7,002 nucleotides of DNA from Prevotella sp. (GTDB lineage Bacteria; Bacteroidota; Bacteroidia; Bacteroidales; Bacteroidaceae). The notes under the pieces were generated by a model. It was given only the letters and a program-made list of their open reading frames with translations, had not been told where the DNA came from and did not search any database. The position numbers and the translations under genes were made by a program. This document shows, in pieces, positions 1 to 5,566 of this stretch (position 1 is its first letter; each line of letters opens with the position of its first letter). The stretch spans positions 1-7,002 of the forward strand of contig JAIJUV010000129.1 of NCBI GenBank assembly GCA_022732315.1. Direction: 5' to 3'.

Positions 1-173
1 AGCTTGACACAAGCCATACCAGCACCTTCCTGGCCACGGTTGTGCTGCTTCTCCATCATCAGATAGAGTTTGTTGAGTGCGTACATCCAAGTACCATACT
101 TCTGCTGGTAATACTCCAGTGGCTTGAGCAATCTGATCATTGCTACACCACACTCATGTTTCAATGGTTCCAT
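1..173 (-). CDS. PurF-like class II glutamine amidotransferase, N-terminal fragment (cut by window edge)
   Basis: Only the first 57 codons are present; the gene runs off the left edge. The protein begins MEPLKHECGV, then has a segment around residues 15-37 rich in Tyr, Leu and Lys, then KQHNRGQEGAGMACVK at 42-57. Cys8 in ECGV is the expected N-terminal nucleophile after removal of a seven-residue propeptide, and HNRGQEGAG matches the HRGQEGAG motif of amidophosphoribosyltransferases (PurF: PRPP plus glutamine to phosphoribosylamine, first step of purine synthesis). Compared with classical PurF there are roughly 15 extra residues between the Cys and HNRGQEG. I recall this from a longer Bacteroidota paralogue annotated as amidophosphoribosyltransferase, so the exact substrate is uncertain. 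The ATG at 173-171 is preceded by a purine-rich leader (GGATAATAGAGAG). The gene lies 105 nt beyond the glmS stop, after a terminator. I see no TAnnTTTG promoter in that gap. Confidence 0.8.
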   Translation of the reverse strand, partial: MEPLKHECGVAMIRLLKPLEYYQQKYGTWMYALNKLYLMMEKQHNRGQEGAGMACVK

Positions 174-236
174 CTCTCTATTATCCTTATCTTATTTAGT
201 TAAATTTGAATATACCTATCCGAGGGATTCCCCTCC

Positions 237-272
237 AAAAAAAGGGAAACGTCAAGAAATGACGAATCCCTT
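237..272 (-). terminator. Rho-independent terminator of glmS
   Basis: Read on the minus strand, AAGGGA and TCCCTT form the lower stem, a symmetric TT/TT internal loop follows, then CGTCA/TGACG forms an upper stem with loop TTTCT. The stem runs straight into a run of seven T (237-243, of which the last two pair within the stem). It starts 6 nt after the glmS stop codon. It should separate glmS from the PurF-like gene. Confidence 0.85.
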
Positions 273-278
273 TATATA

Positions 279-2183
279 TTATTCTACAGTAACTGACTTG
301 GCCAAGTTTCTAGGTTGGTCAACGTCCTTGCCCTTACATACAGCTACATGGTAAGCCAGGAGCTGCAAAGGAATGGTAGCCAATAATGGCTCCAGGCACT
401 CCAAGGTCTCAGGGAGTTCAATCACTTCGTCGGCAATCTTAGAGATAGTTTCGTCGCCCTTGCTCACAATGGCAATGACACGGCCCTGACGGGCTTTAAT
501 CTCCTGGATATTAGACAAGACCTTCTCGTACATGAAGTTGTGGGTAGCGATGACTACCACAGGCATATCGCTGTCAATCAACGCGATAGGGCCATGCTTC
601 ATCTCCGCTGCAGGATAACCCTCAGCGTGGATGTAGCTAATCTCCTTCAACTTCAATGCACCTTCCAGGGCTACAGGATACTGGAATCCGCGGCCCAGAT
701 AGATGAAATTGCGAGCGTATGTAAACGTACGGCTCAAGTCAGCTATCTTATTGTTCAGCTTCAACACTTCCTTCATCTTTGAAGGAATGTTCCAGAGCTG
801 CTCTGTAATCTTCTGATATTCGCTTTCGCTGATGGTTCCTCTCTCCTTACCGATGGCGAGTGCCAGGAGGATGAGAACGGTAACCTGACCGGTGAACGCC
901 TTGGTAGAGGCAACACCGATTTCCGGACCTACGTGAATGTAGGTACCGGTATCTGTTTCACGGGCGATGGAAGAGCCGATGGAGTTACAGATACCATAGA
1001 TGAACGCACCATTTTCCTTGGCAAGCTTGATGGCTGCCAGGGTATCTGCGGTTTCACCACTCTGGGAGATGGCAACAACCACGTCGTCCTTGGTTACCAC
1101 AGGATTGCGGTAACGGAACTCAGATGCATATTCCACTTCCACCGGAATGCGGCAGTAGTTCTCAATCATCTGCTTGCCGATGAGTCCGGCGTGCCATGAT
1201 GTACCACAGGCCACGATGATGATTCTCTTGGCATTGAGGAGCTGCTGGCGATGGTCGGTGATAGAACTGAGCACTACGCCCATCTCCGTCTCCGTCTTGC
1301 TGGTAGAATCGTCGCCGTCGGTCATCACGCGGGTCTCCACCGTGCGGCTCACCACACGGCCACGCATACAGTTGCGCAGGCACTCTGGCTGCTCGAAGAT
1401 TTCCTTCAGCATGAAGTGAGGGAAACCGCCCTTCTCAATCTGACCGAGGTCGATATCCACGGTCTGTACCTCAGGGTTAAGCTTCACGTTCTGGCTGTTC
1501 ACCACCTGCAATTCCTCTCCGAGGCGCATCACAGCGATGTTGCCATCCTCCAGGTAAACCACCTTGTCGGTATATTCGATGATAGGGCTGGCATCCGAAC
1601 CGAGATAGAACTCTCCGTCCTCGCCGATACCTACTACCAATGGGCTCTGCTTGCGTGCAGCAATAATCTGATTAGGGTTACGCTTGTCAAGAATAGCGAT
1701 GGCGTATGCACCAATCACCTGGCGAAGTGCCACCTGAACGGCTGTCAACAAATCAAGCTCCTTCTTTACCTGGATGTATTCGATGAGCTGAACGAGCACC
1801 TCAGTATCGGTTTCGCTCTTGAACTCCACACCCTTGGAAATCAGATTCTTCTTGATATCGGCATAGTTCTCGATGATACCGTTGTGAATCATGGCGAGGT
1901 TCTTGCTTGAAGAATAATGAGGATGAGCATTCACAGCAGAAGGCTCTCCGTGAGTAGCCCAACGAGTATGAGCGATACCCACATGTCCAGAAATATCCTT
2001 GTCCGAGCAGAACGCTTCCAGATCTGCCACCTTGCCCTTTGCCTTATACACGTTCAAAGAGCCATCATCACTGATAAGGGCTACACCAGCGCTGTCGTAT
2101 CCGCGATACTCCAGGCGCTTCAAACCCTTTATAAGGGCTGGATAAGCCTCGCCCTTACCTAAATATCCTACAATGCCACACAT
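279..2183 (-). CDS. glmS: Glutamine--fructose-6-phosphate aminotransferase (isomerizing)
   Basis: GlmS converts fructose-6-phosphate plus glutamine to glucosamine-6-phosphate in the cytosol, the entry step to UDP-GlcNAc for peptidoglycan, LPS and capsule. The protein is 634 residues and starts MCGIVGYLGK, so Cys2 becomes the N-terminal nucleophile after Met removal. The glutaminase domain (about 1-240) shows HTRWATHG (72-79), HNGIIENY (100-107) and SDASP (196-200). The first SIS domain has CGTS (326-329), SQSGET (373-378) and STKAFTGQ (426-433). The second has KLKEISYIHAEGY (511-523) and KHGP (529-532), where Glu514 and His530 correspond to E. coli Glu488 and His504. The C-terminus NLAKSVTVE carries the conserved Lys629. 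It is about 25 residues longer than E. coli GlmS because of a hydrophilic stretch near 277-300 in the interdomain linker. The gene lies 71 nt after the polysaccharide export gene with no visible promoter or ribozyme between them, so cotranscription is likely. Its leader is A-rich. Confidence 0.98.
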   Translation of the reverse strand: MCGIVGYLGKGEAYPALIKGLKRLEYRGYDSAGVALISDDGSLNVYKAKGKVADLEAFCSDKDISGHVGIAHTRWATHGEPSAVNAHPHYSSSKNLAMIHNGIIENYADIKKNLISKGVEFKSETDTEVLVQLIEYIQVKKELDLLTAVQVALRQVIGAYAIAILDKRNPNQIIAARKQSPLVVGIGEDGEFYLGSDASPIIEYTDKVVYLEDGNIAVMRLGEELQVVNSQNVKLNPEVQTVDIDLGQIEKGGFPHFMLKEIFEQPECLRNCMRGRVVSRTVETRVMTDGDDSTSKTETEMGVVLSSITDHRQQLLNAKRIIIVACGTSWHAGLIGKQMIENYCRIPVEVEYASEFRYRNPVVTKDDVVVAISQSGETADTLAAIKLAKENGAFIYGICNSIGSSIARETDTGTYIHVGPEIGVASTKAFTGQVTVLILLALAIGKERGTISESEYQKITEQLWNIPSKMKEVLKLNNKIADLSRTFTYARNFIYLGRGFQYPVALEGALKLKEISYIHAEGYPAAEMKHGPIALIDSDMPVVVIATHNFMYEKVLSNIQEIKARQGRVIAIVSKGDETISKIADEVIELPETLECLEPLLATIPLQLLAYHVAVCKGKDVDQPRNLAKSVTVE

Positions 2184-2254
2184 TTTCTTATAATCTTTTA
2201 TGTTGTAATTCCGTTCGTTAATCCTGACCTTGTTCCCTATTCAAGTCTTTTTTC

Positions 2255-3055
2255 TTATCGCAAGATGTTGACAATCAATGATGCGATAGAAATCAATGTA
2301 CTCACAGCAGAGAACCACAATGTGGTAGAAGAGCCGATGGCAGAGTTCTGTGCCTTCACCTTGTTAGGCTCTACATAGATGATATCATTTTGCTGGAGAT
2401 AGTAGAAAGGAGAGTTAATGATGTTTGCATCATTCAGATTCATACGATAAGTATGCTTCTCTCCTGCTGCGTCCTGACGGATGAGCAGCACGTTGTCACG
2501 CTTACCATAGATGGTCAAGTCGCCACACTGTGCCAAAGCCTCGAGCACGCTCATCTTCTCCTGTGGAGCGTAGATGATGCCTGGCTTTTCTACTTCGCCG
2601 AGCACTGAAACATGGTAGCTACCCATTCTTACGGTAACGATTGGATTTTCCTGTTCAGACAAGTAAGGCTTCACCTTACTCTTGATGAGATCCTCAGCCT
2701 GCTTCTTGGTCAAGCCGCCTACATGCAAGGTACCCACCACTGGGAACTCGATGTTGCCGGCATTGTCAACCAGATAACCCTGCAAGGAACCGCTGCCGTA
2801 ACTCAACTGGCCACCGGTGCCGAGAGTCTGTGAAACCGAGAGGTTGAAAGGCATGGCAGCCTGAGGGTCTGTAGTAATGACGGTGATGGTCAACTCGTCC
2901 TTTGGCATGATCTTAGCCTCGTAAAGCATCTTAGAAGCCGCCAAACTGATAGAATCTGCGTTTTGGAAATAAGCCACGTTCTTGGTGCTACCGCAACTGC
3001 CGAGCATCAAGACCATTGTTAAAGCGACAAGCGCTGAATAGATGAATTTTTTCAT
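2255..3055 (-). CDS. Wza-type polysaccharide export lipoprotein
   Basis: This is a 266-residue outer-membrane polysaccharide export protein. An N-terminal lipoprotein signal (residues 1-20: two Lys, then a hydrophobic core) ends in LGSC, making Cys21 the lipidated residue. The Poly_export region covers about 45-145, with the typical IMPKDELTITV start (49-59). An SLBB-like fold follows (about 147-230, containing VSVLGEVEKPGIIYAP). A hydrophobic segment at 245-264 is probably the membrane-spanning C-terminal helix that forms the pore in Wza. An in-frame ATG 63 nt upstream (3118) is rejected as the start because it overlaps the -33 element and would lie before the transcription start; the ATG at 3055 begins a normal signal peptide. 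The usual partner, a Wzc-type chain-length or tyrosine-kinase protein, is not next to it. Instead glmS follows. No glycosyltransferases are visible in the window, so the polysaccharide exported cannot be named. Confidence 0.92.
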   Translation of the reverse strand: MKKFIYSALVALTMVLMLGSCGSTKNVAYFQNADSISLAASKMLYEAKIMPKDELTITVITTDPQAAMPFNLSVSQTLGTGGQLSYGSGSLQGYLVDNAGNIEFPVVGTLHVGGLTKKQAEDLIKSKVKPYLSEQENPIVTVRMGSYHVSVLGEVEKPGIIYAPQEKMSVLEALAQCGDLTIYGKRDNVLLIRQDAAGEKHTYRMNLNDANIINSPFYYLQQNDIIYVEPNKVKAQNSAIGSSTTLWFSAVSTLISIASLIVNILR

Positions 3056-3084
3056 TATCAACAAATTTCGTTTATAAAATATCG

Positions 3085-3130
3085 GTGCAAAATTACAGCA
3101 TTTTTTTGAATGCTGCAAATATTTTGCACC
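3085..3130. repeat. Nested inverted repeat over the exporter promoter
   Basis: The outer arms GGTGCAAAAT (3085-3094) and ATTTTGCACC (3121-3130) are perfect 10-bp inverted repeats. Inside them CAGCATT (3096-3102) and AATGCTG (3109-3115) form a second perfect inverted repeat with a 6-nt centre. The inner repeat fills the spacer between the -33 TTG and -7 TAATTTTG boxes of the minus-strand promoter, base for base. It could be a dyad operator, or a 3' hairpin of pyk transcripts that read through. Confidence 0.75.
3088..3118 (-). promoter_or_regulatory. Promoter of the export lipoprotein (and probably glmS)
   Basis: On the minus strand, a -33 TTG (3118-3116, within TTTG) is followed by exactly 20 bp and then the -7 box TAATTTTG (3095-3088), with the extension CACC. 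This matches the Bacteroidota primary sigma consensus TTG-N(17-23)-TAnnTTTG. Transcription should start near 3081, giving a leader of about 25 nt before the ATG at 3055. Confidence 0.82.
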
Positions 3131-3146
3131 AATATTTACTGAAACG

Positions 3147-3168
3147 TATTATTTTTTAGAAAATAATA
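3147..3168 (-). terminator. AT-only hairpin after pyk, weak terminator candidate
   Basis: A perfect 9-bp stem (TATTATTTT/AAAATAATA on either strand) with a 4-nt loop starts 6 nt after the pyk stop. It contains no G-C pair and no T run follows it on the minus strand, so it would terminate poorly. Partial read-through from pyk into the exporter gene is possible. Confidence 0.35.
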
Positions 3169-3174
3169 GCCTTT

Positions 3175-4629
3175 TTACTTGTCTTCAACGCCATTTGAAG
3201 GCAAATTAAAGCTATAACTGTTATCGAAAATCTTCTTCACCTTGTTGATTTCAACAAAGGTGGTACCGCCACCTTCTCCGAAACTACCGCTCAGGTAAGC
3301 TATCTTGTCCTCCTCACCCAGGTAGCCCTTCTGGCGAAGCATGCGTACCGCTGCAGTAAACATAGCCTTGGTAGAAACCTGATCCTTCTGATGGATTGGA
3401 ATGATACCATAGCTCAGGTTCAGCCAGCGCTGAAGCTTCTCCTTGTAGCAGATGGCAAGCACTGGGTTTGGACCACGGAAGGCGGCAAGGTCGCGGGCGG
3501 TCTGACCGGTCTCACCGTCGGTGATGATACCTGCTACGCCCAACTGCTTGGTAGCCTCGATAGCTGCGTGAGCAAGGAAGAGTTTCTGGTCTATCTTGCC
3601 ATCCTCCATTGGGTTGATGTCGTTCAGAGGCGACTTGTCCTTCTCTGCCTGCTCGGCAATGCGGGCCATGGTCTGCACAGCCTCTACCGGATACTTACCG
3701 CTTGCCGTTTCGCCTGAAAGCATCAGGGCATCGGTGCGATAGAAGATAGCGTTGGCGATATCGGTTACCTCGGCACGGGTAGGACGAGGGTTCTTGATCA
3801 TGGTGTGGAGCATCTGTGTAGCCACGATTACTGGCTTCTGGGCCTTCACGCACTTGGCGATGATGCGGCGCTGGATGCCAGGAATCTTCTCGATAGGCAC
3901 CTCGATACCCAGGTCACCACGGGCAATCATGATACCGTAGCAGGCGTCGATGATCTCGTCGATGTTGTCAACACCTTCCTGGTTCTCAATCTTTGAGATG
4001 ATCTTGATGTCGCTGTTGTGGGCGTCGAGGATATCCTGAACAGCCTTTACGTCGGCAGCGCTACGCACAAAAGAGTGAGCGATGAAGTCGATGTCGAGCT
4101 CGATGGCAAGTTCGATGTTGCGGCGGTCCTTTGCCGTGAGTGCAGGCAGGTCGATGTGCTCACCTGGCACGTTCACGCTCTTGTGCGCACCGAGTGTACC
4201 CTCGTTCTGCACCTCAGCCACGAGCATAGGTCCCTGCACCTCCATGACCTTCATGTCGAGCTCACCGTCATCAAACAAGATGTCATCGCCCACCTTTACA
4301 TCGGCAGCAATATCAGGATAGCTCAGGTTCACGATGTCGTGAGAAGACTCCATCTCTGGGCGACCGAAGATTTTCACCACGTCACCAGTATGATACAGTA
4401 TAGGCTCCTTCACGTCGGTGGTGCGCACCTCTGGTCCCTTGGTATCAATCATGATACCGATGTGTGGAGATACGGCTCTAACGTTCTTTACAATGTTACG
4501 GATACCTTCCTCTGTGGCATGTGCGGTGTTCATACGAACCACGTTCATGCCAGCAAAAAAGAGTTTGCGGATGAAATCCTGATCGCATCTACGATCGCTG
4601 ATGGAAGCGACAATCTTTGTTTGTTTCAT
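3175..4629 (-). CDS. pyk: Pyruvate kinase
   Basis: Pyruvate kinase makes ATP and pyruvate from phosphoenolpyruvate and ADP, the last step of glycolysis, in the cytosol. The 484-residue protein starts MKQTKIVASI. Arg32 and Asn34 are in VRMNTAH (31-37) and DTKGPEVR (62-69) is the metal and potassium site. The B domain covers about 70-155. The signature KIISKIENQEGV (209-220) carries catalytic Lys213 and Glu215, ARGDLG (236-241) carries Asp239, and ATQML (270-274) carries Thr271. The C-terminal domain occupies about 340-484. Glu67, at the position that separates potassium-dependent from potassium-independent enzymes (Glu117 in rabbit muscle), predicts potassium dependence. However, the usual NFSH motif reads NTAH, so the Ser that helps bind potassium is Ala36. 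The gene has its own promoter and a structured leader, and a terminator separates it from lemA upstream. Confidence 0.98.
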   Translation of the reverse strand: MKQTKIVASISDRRCDQDFIRKLFFAGMNVVRMNTAHATEEGIRNIVKNVRAVSPHIGIMIDTKGPEVRTTDVKEPILYHTGDVVKIFGRPEMESSHDIVNLSYPDIAADVKVGDDILFDDGELDMKVMEVQGPMLVAEVQNEGTLGAHKSVNVPGEHIDLPALTAKDRRNIELAIELDIDFIAHSFVRSAADVKAVQDILDAHNSDIKIISKIENQEGVDNIDEIIDACYGIMIARGDLGIEVPIEKIPGIQRRIIAKCVKAQKPVIVATQMLHTMIKNPRPTRAEVTDIANAIFYRTDALMLSGETASGKYPVEAVQTMARIAEQAEKDKSPLNDINPMEDGKIDQKLFLAHAAIEATKQLGVAGIITDGETGQTARDLAAFRGPNPVLAICYKEKLQRWLNLSYGIIPIHQKDQVSTKAMFTAAVRMLRQKGYLGEEDKIAYLSGSFGEGGGTTFVEINKVKKIFDNSYSFNLPSNGVEDK

Positions 4630-4644
4630 ATTTGTATTAACCTT

Positions 4645-4658
4645 ATTGAAATTTCAAT
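4645..4658. repeat. Perfect 14-bp palindrome in the pyk leader
   Basis: ATTGAAATTTCAAT is identical on both strands. It lies 16-29 nt upstream of the pyk start codon and downstream of the predicted transcription start. It could be an operator for a dimeric repressor. In RNA only a short AU-rich hairpin would form. Confidence 0.6.
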
Positions 4659-4665
4659 TATTTTC

Positions 4666-4681
4666 GTGACATTTCTATCAC
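4666..4681 (-). promoter_or_regulatory. GNRA-tetraloop hairpin in the pyk leader
   Basis: The minus-strand RNA reads GUGAUA-GAAA-UGUCAC, a 6-bp stem with one U-G wobble capped by a GAAA tetraloop. It lies within the predicted leader of about 63 nt between the pyk promoter and the start codon. The U-G pair is allowed only in the sense RNA. It may stabilise the 5' end or affect translation; its role is not shown. Confidence 0.45.
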
Positions 4682-4698
4682 TTTTCTCAAATTTTGTG

Positions 4699-4706
4699 CA
4701 AAGATA
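4699..4706 (-). promoter_or_regulatory. -7 box of the pyk promoter
   Basis: TATCTTTG followed by CAC on the minus strand is a perfect TAnnTTTG box. The surrounding 14-mer TTGTATCTTTGCAC is identical to that in the HU promoter. No TTG sits 17-23 bp upstream, so the -33 element is weak or absent. Transcription would start near 4692, leaving a leader of about 63 nt before the pyk ATG at 4629. Confidence 0.72.
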
Positions 4707-4792
4707 CAAAGAAAATCTGAAATATGATTCATCTGAACTACAAAATATATATAAAATGTTGCGATAGTAACAGATTGAAAGGGGGCGAAAAC

Positions 4793-4838
4793 AAAAAAAA
4801 TCCAGCCAAAAGGATGTTTATCTCCCTTTGGCCGGATT
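4793..4838 (-). terminator. Rho-independent terminator of the TPM-lemA unit
   Basis: On the minus strand the arm AATCCGGCCAAAGG (4838-4825) pairs with CCTTTTGGCTGGATT (4813-4799), with one G-U wobble (4833 with 4804), one bulged U and an 11-nt loop. It runs into eight T (4800-4793, the first two paired in the stem). The stem begins 21 nt after the lemA stop. The wobble pairs only in minus-strand RNA, which supports this orientation. Confidence 0.9.
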
Positions 4839-4859
4839 CCTTACTGGTTCATCCGGTGA

Positions 4860-5441
4860 CTAGATATCCAAATCCGGTGCCTTCTCGGCACCTGCGGCTG
4901 CCTCGAACTTTGGCATCACATTGAAATGGAAGAGACCGGCGATGATGGCGTTAGGCATCTTTCTAACGGTCTGATTATACGACTGTACCGCCTCGTTGTA
5001 CTTGCGGCGTGCCTCGCTGATACGGTTTTCCGTGCCTTCCTCCTGCACCTGAAGGGCCTTGAAGTTCTCACTCGCCTTCAGCTCAGGATATCTTTCTGCC
5101 ACCAGCATCAGCTTGGAAAAGGCATTCGCCAACTCGCCCTGGGCAGCAGCATACTGCTTCATGCTAGCCTCGGTAAGGTTGTTTACATCCAGTTTCACCT
5201 GTCCCACAGAGGCACGAGCCTTGGTCACCTCCTCGAAGGTCTCCTTCTCATGCTTGGCATACGCCTTCACAATCTTAGCCAACTGAGGCATCATGTCGGC
5301 ACGGCGCTGATACTGAGCCTGCATGTTAGACAACTCGGTGGTAGCAGCCTCCTGCTCACTCACCATTCCATTATAACCACTGAACACCCACAGCACCAAC
5401 ACTACGATGACGCCCACGATAATCCATCCTGTTTTCTTCAT
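4860..5441 (-). CDS. lemA: LemA family membrane protein
   Basis: This 193-residue LemA family protein has a single N-terminal membrane helix (residues about 5-21, after MKKTG), then a long helical, heptad-rich domain facing away from the short N-terminal tail. Family hallmarks are the YN at 23-24 just after the helix, RYPELKASENF (117-127), and ENRISEARRKYNEAVQSYN (138-156). The C-terminus (180-193, rich in Ala, Glu and Asp) looks disordered. The length is normal for the family. LemA's biochemical role is not established; it is widely found beside TPM-domain proteins. Here it follows the TPM gene with a 122-nt gap filled by two heptanucleotide arrays, and I see no promoter in that gap, so cotranscription is inferred. 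The start at 5441 is preceded by an A-rich leader (AAATAAAGAAAGAATT). A strong terminator follows. Confidence 0.95.
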   Translation of the reverse strand: MKKTGWIIVGVIVVLVLWVFSGYNGMVSEQEAATTELSNMQAQYQRRADMMPQLAKIVKAYAKHEKETFEEVTKARASVGQVKLDVNNLTEASMKQYAAAQGELANAFSKLMLVAERYPELKASENFKALQVQEEGTENRISEARRKYNEAVQSYNQTVRKMPNAIIAGLFHFNVMPKFEAAAGAEKAPDLDI

Positions 5442-5478
5442 AATTCTTTCTTTATTTATTGATTATACATTATTATAT

Positions 5479-5506
5479 TAGTGTTTATTGATTAGTGATT
5501 AGTGAT
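5479..5506. repeat. Heptanucleotide array 2 (ATCACTA on the minus strand)
   Basis: There are four tandem 7-nt units: ATCACTA, ATCACTA, ATCAATA, AACACTA, read on the minus strand. The first two are identical and the others differ at one position each. The array lies 37 nt upstream of the lemA start and 11 nt from array 1, and keeps the same 7-nt unit length with a different sequence. Confidence 0.7.
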
Positions 5507-5517
5507 TACCTGCGTAA

Positions 5518-5566
5518 ACTATAAACTATCAACTGTTAACTATAAACTATTAACTATAAACTATCA
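5518..5566. repeat. Heptanucleotide array 1 (TTATAGT on the minus strand), starting at the TPM stop codon
   Basis: There are seven uninterrupted 7-nt units on the minus strand: TGATAGT, TTATAGT, TAATAGT, TTATAGT, TAACAGT, TGATAGT, TTATAGT. All fit T-N-A-Y-AGT. Seen another way, the 13-mer AACTATAAACTAT occurs three times on the plus strand (5517-5529, 5538-5550, 5552-5564). The first unit contains the TGA stop codon of the TPM gene, followed in frame by TAG. Similar TATAGTT-type arrays are, from memory, common between Bacteroidota genes. Confidence 0.85.

Noticed and set aside
1251..1910. Long plus-strand open frame (219 codons) inside glmS
   Set aside because: It is antisense to a clearly conserved gene, resembles no family, and has no promoter; it reflects codon bias of the minus-strand gene.
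2184..2254. glmS ribozyme upstream of glmS
   Set aside because: The gap is only 71 nt, too short for the ribozyme core, and no matching pairing is seen; the ribozyme is a Gram-positive feature.
2184..2254. Separate promoter for glmS
   Set aside because: A TTG is present, but nothing at 17-23 bp downstream resembles TAnnTTTG.
3116..3130. Mirror -7 box on the plus strand (TATTTTGC)
   Set aside because: It is one base short of TAnnTTTG, has no TTG at the right distance, and no plus-strand gene follows.
4018..4767. Long plus-strand open frame (249 codons) opposite pyk
   Set aside because: It lies mostly antisense to conserved pyk sequence and runs into the AT-rich pyk promoter region; no recognisable domain or start signals.
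5479..5566. CRISPR-like array
   Set aside because: Repeat units are 7 nt and contiguous, with no spacers and no cas genes nearby.
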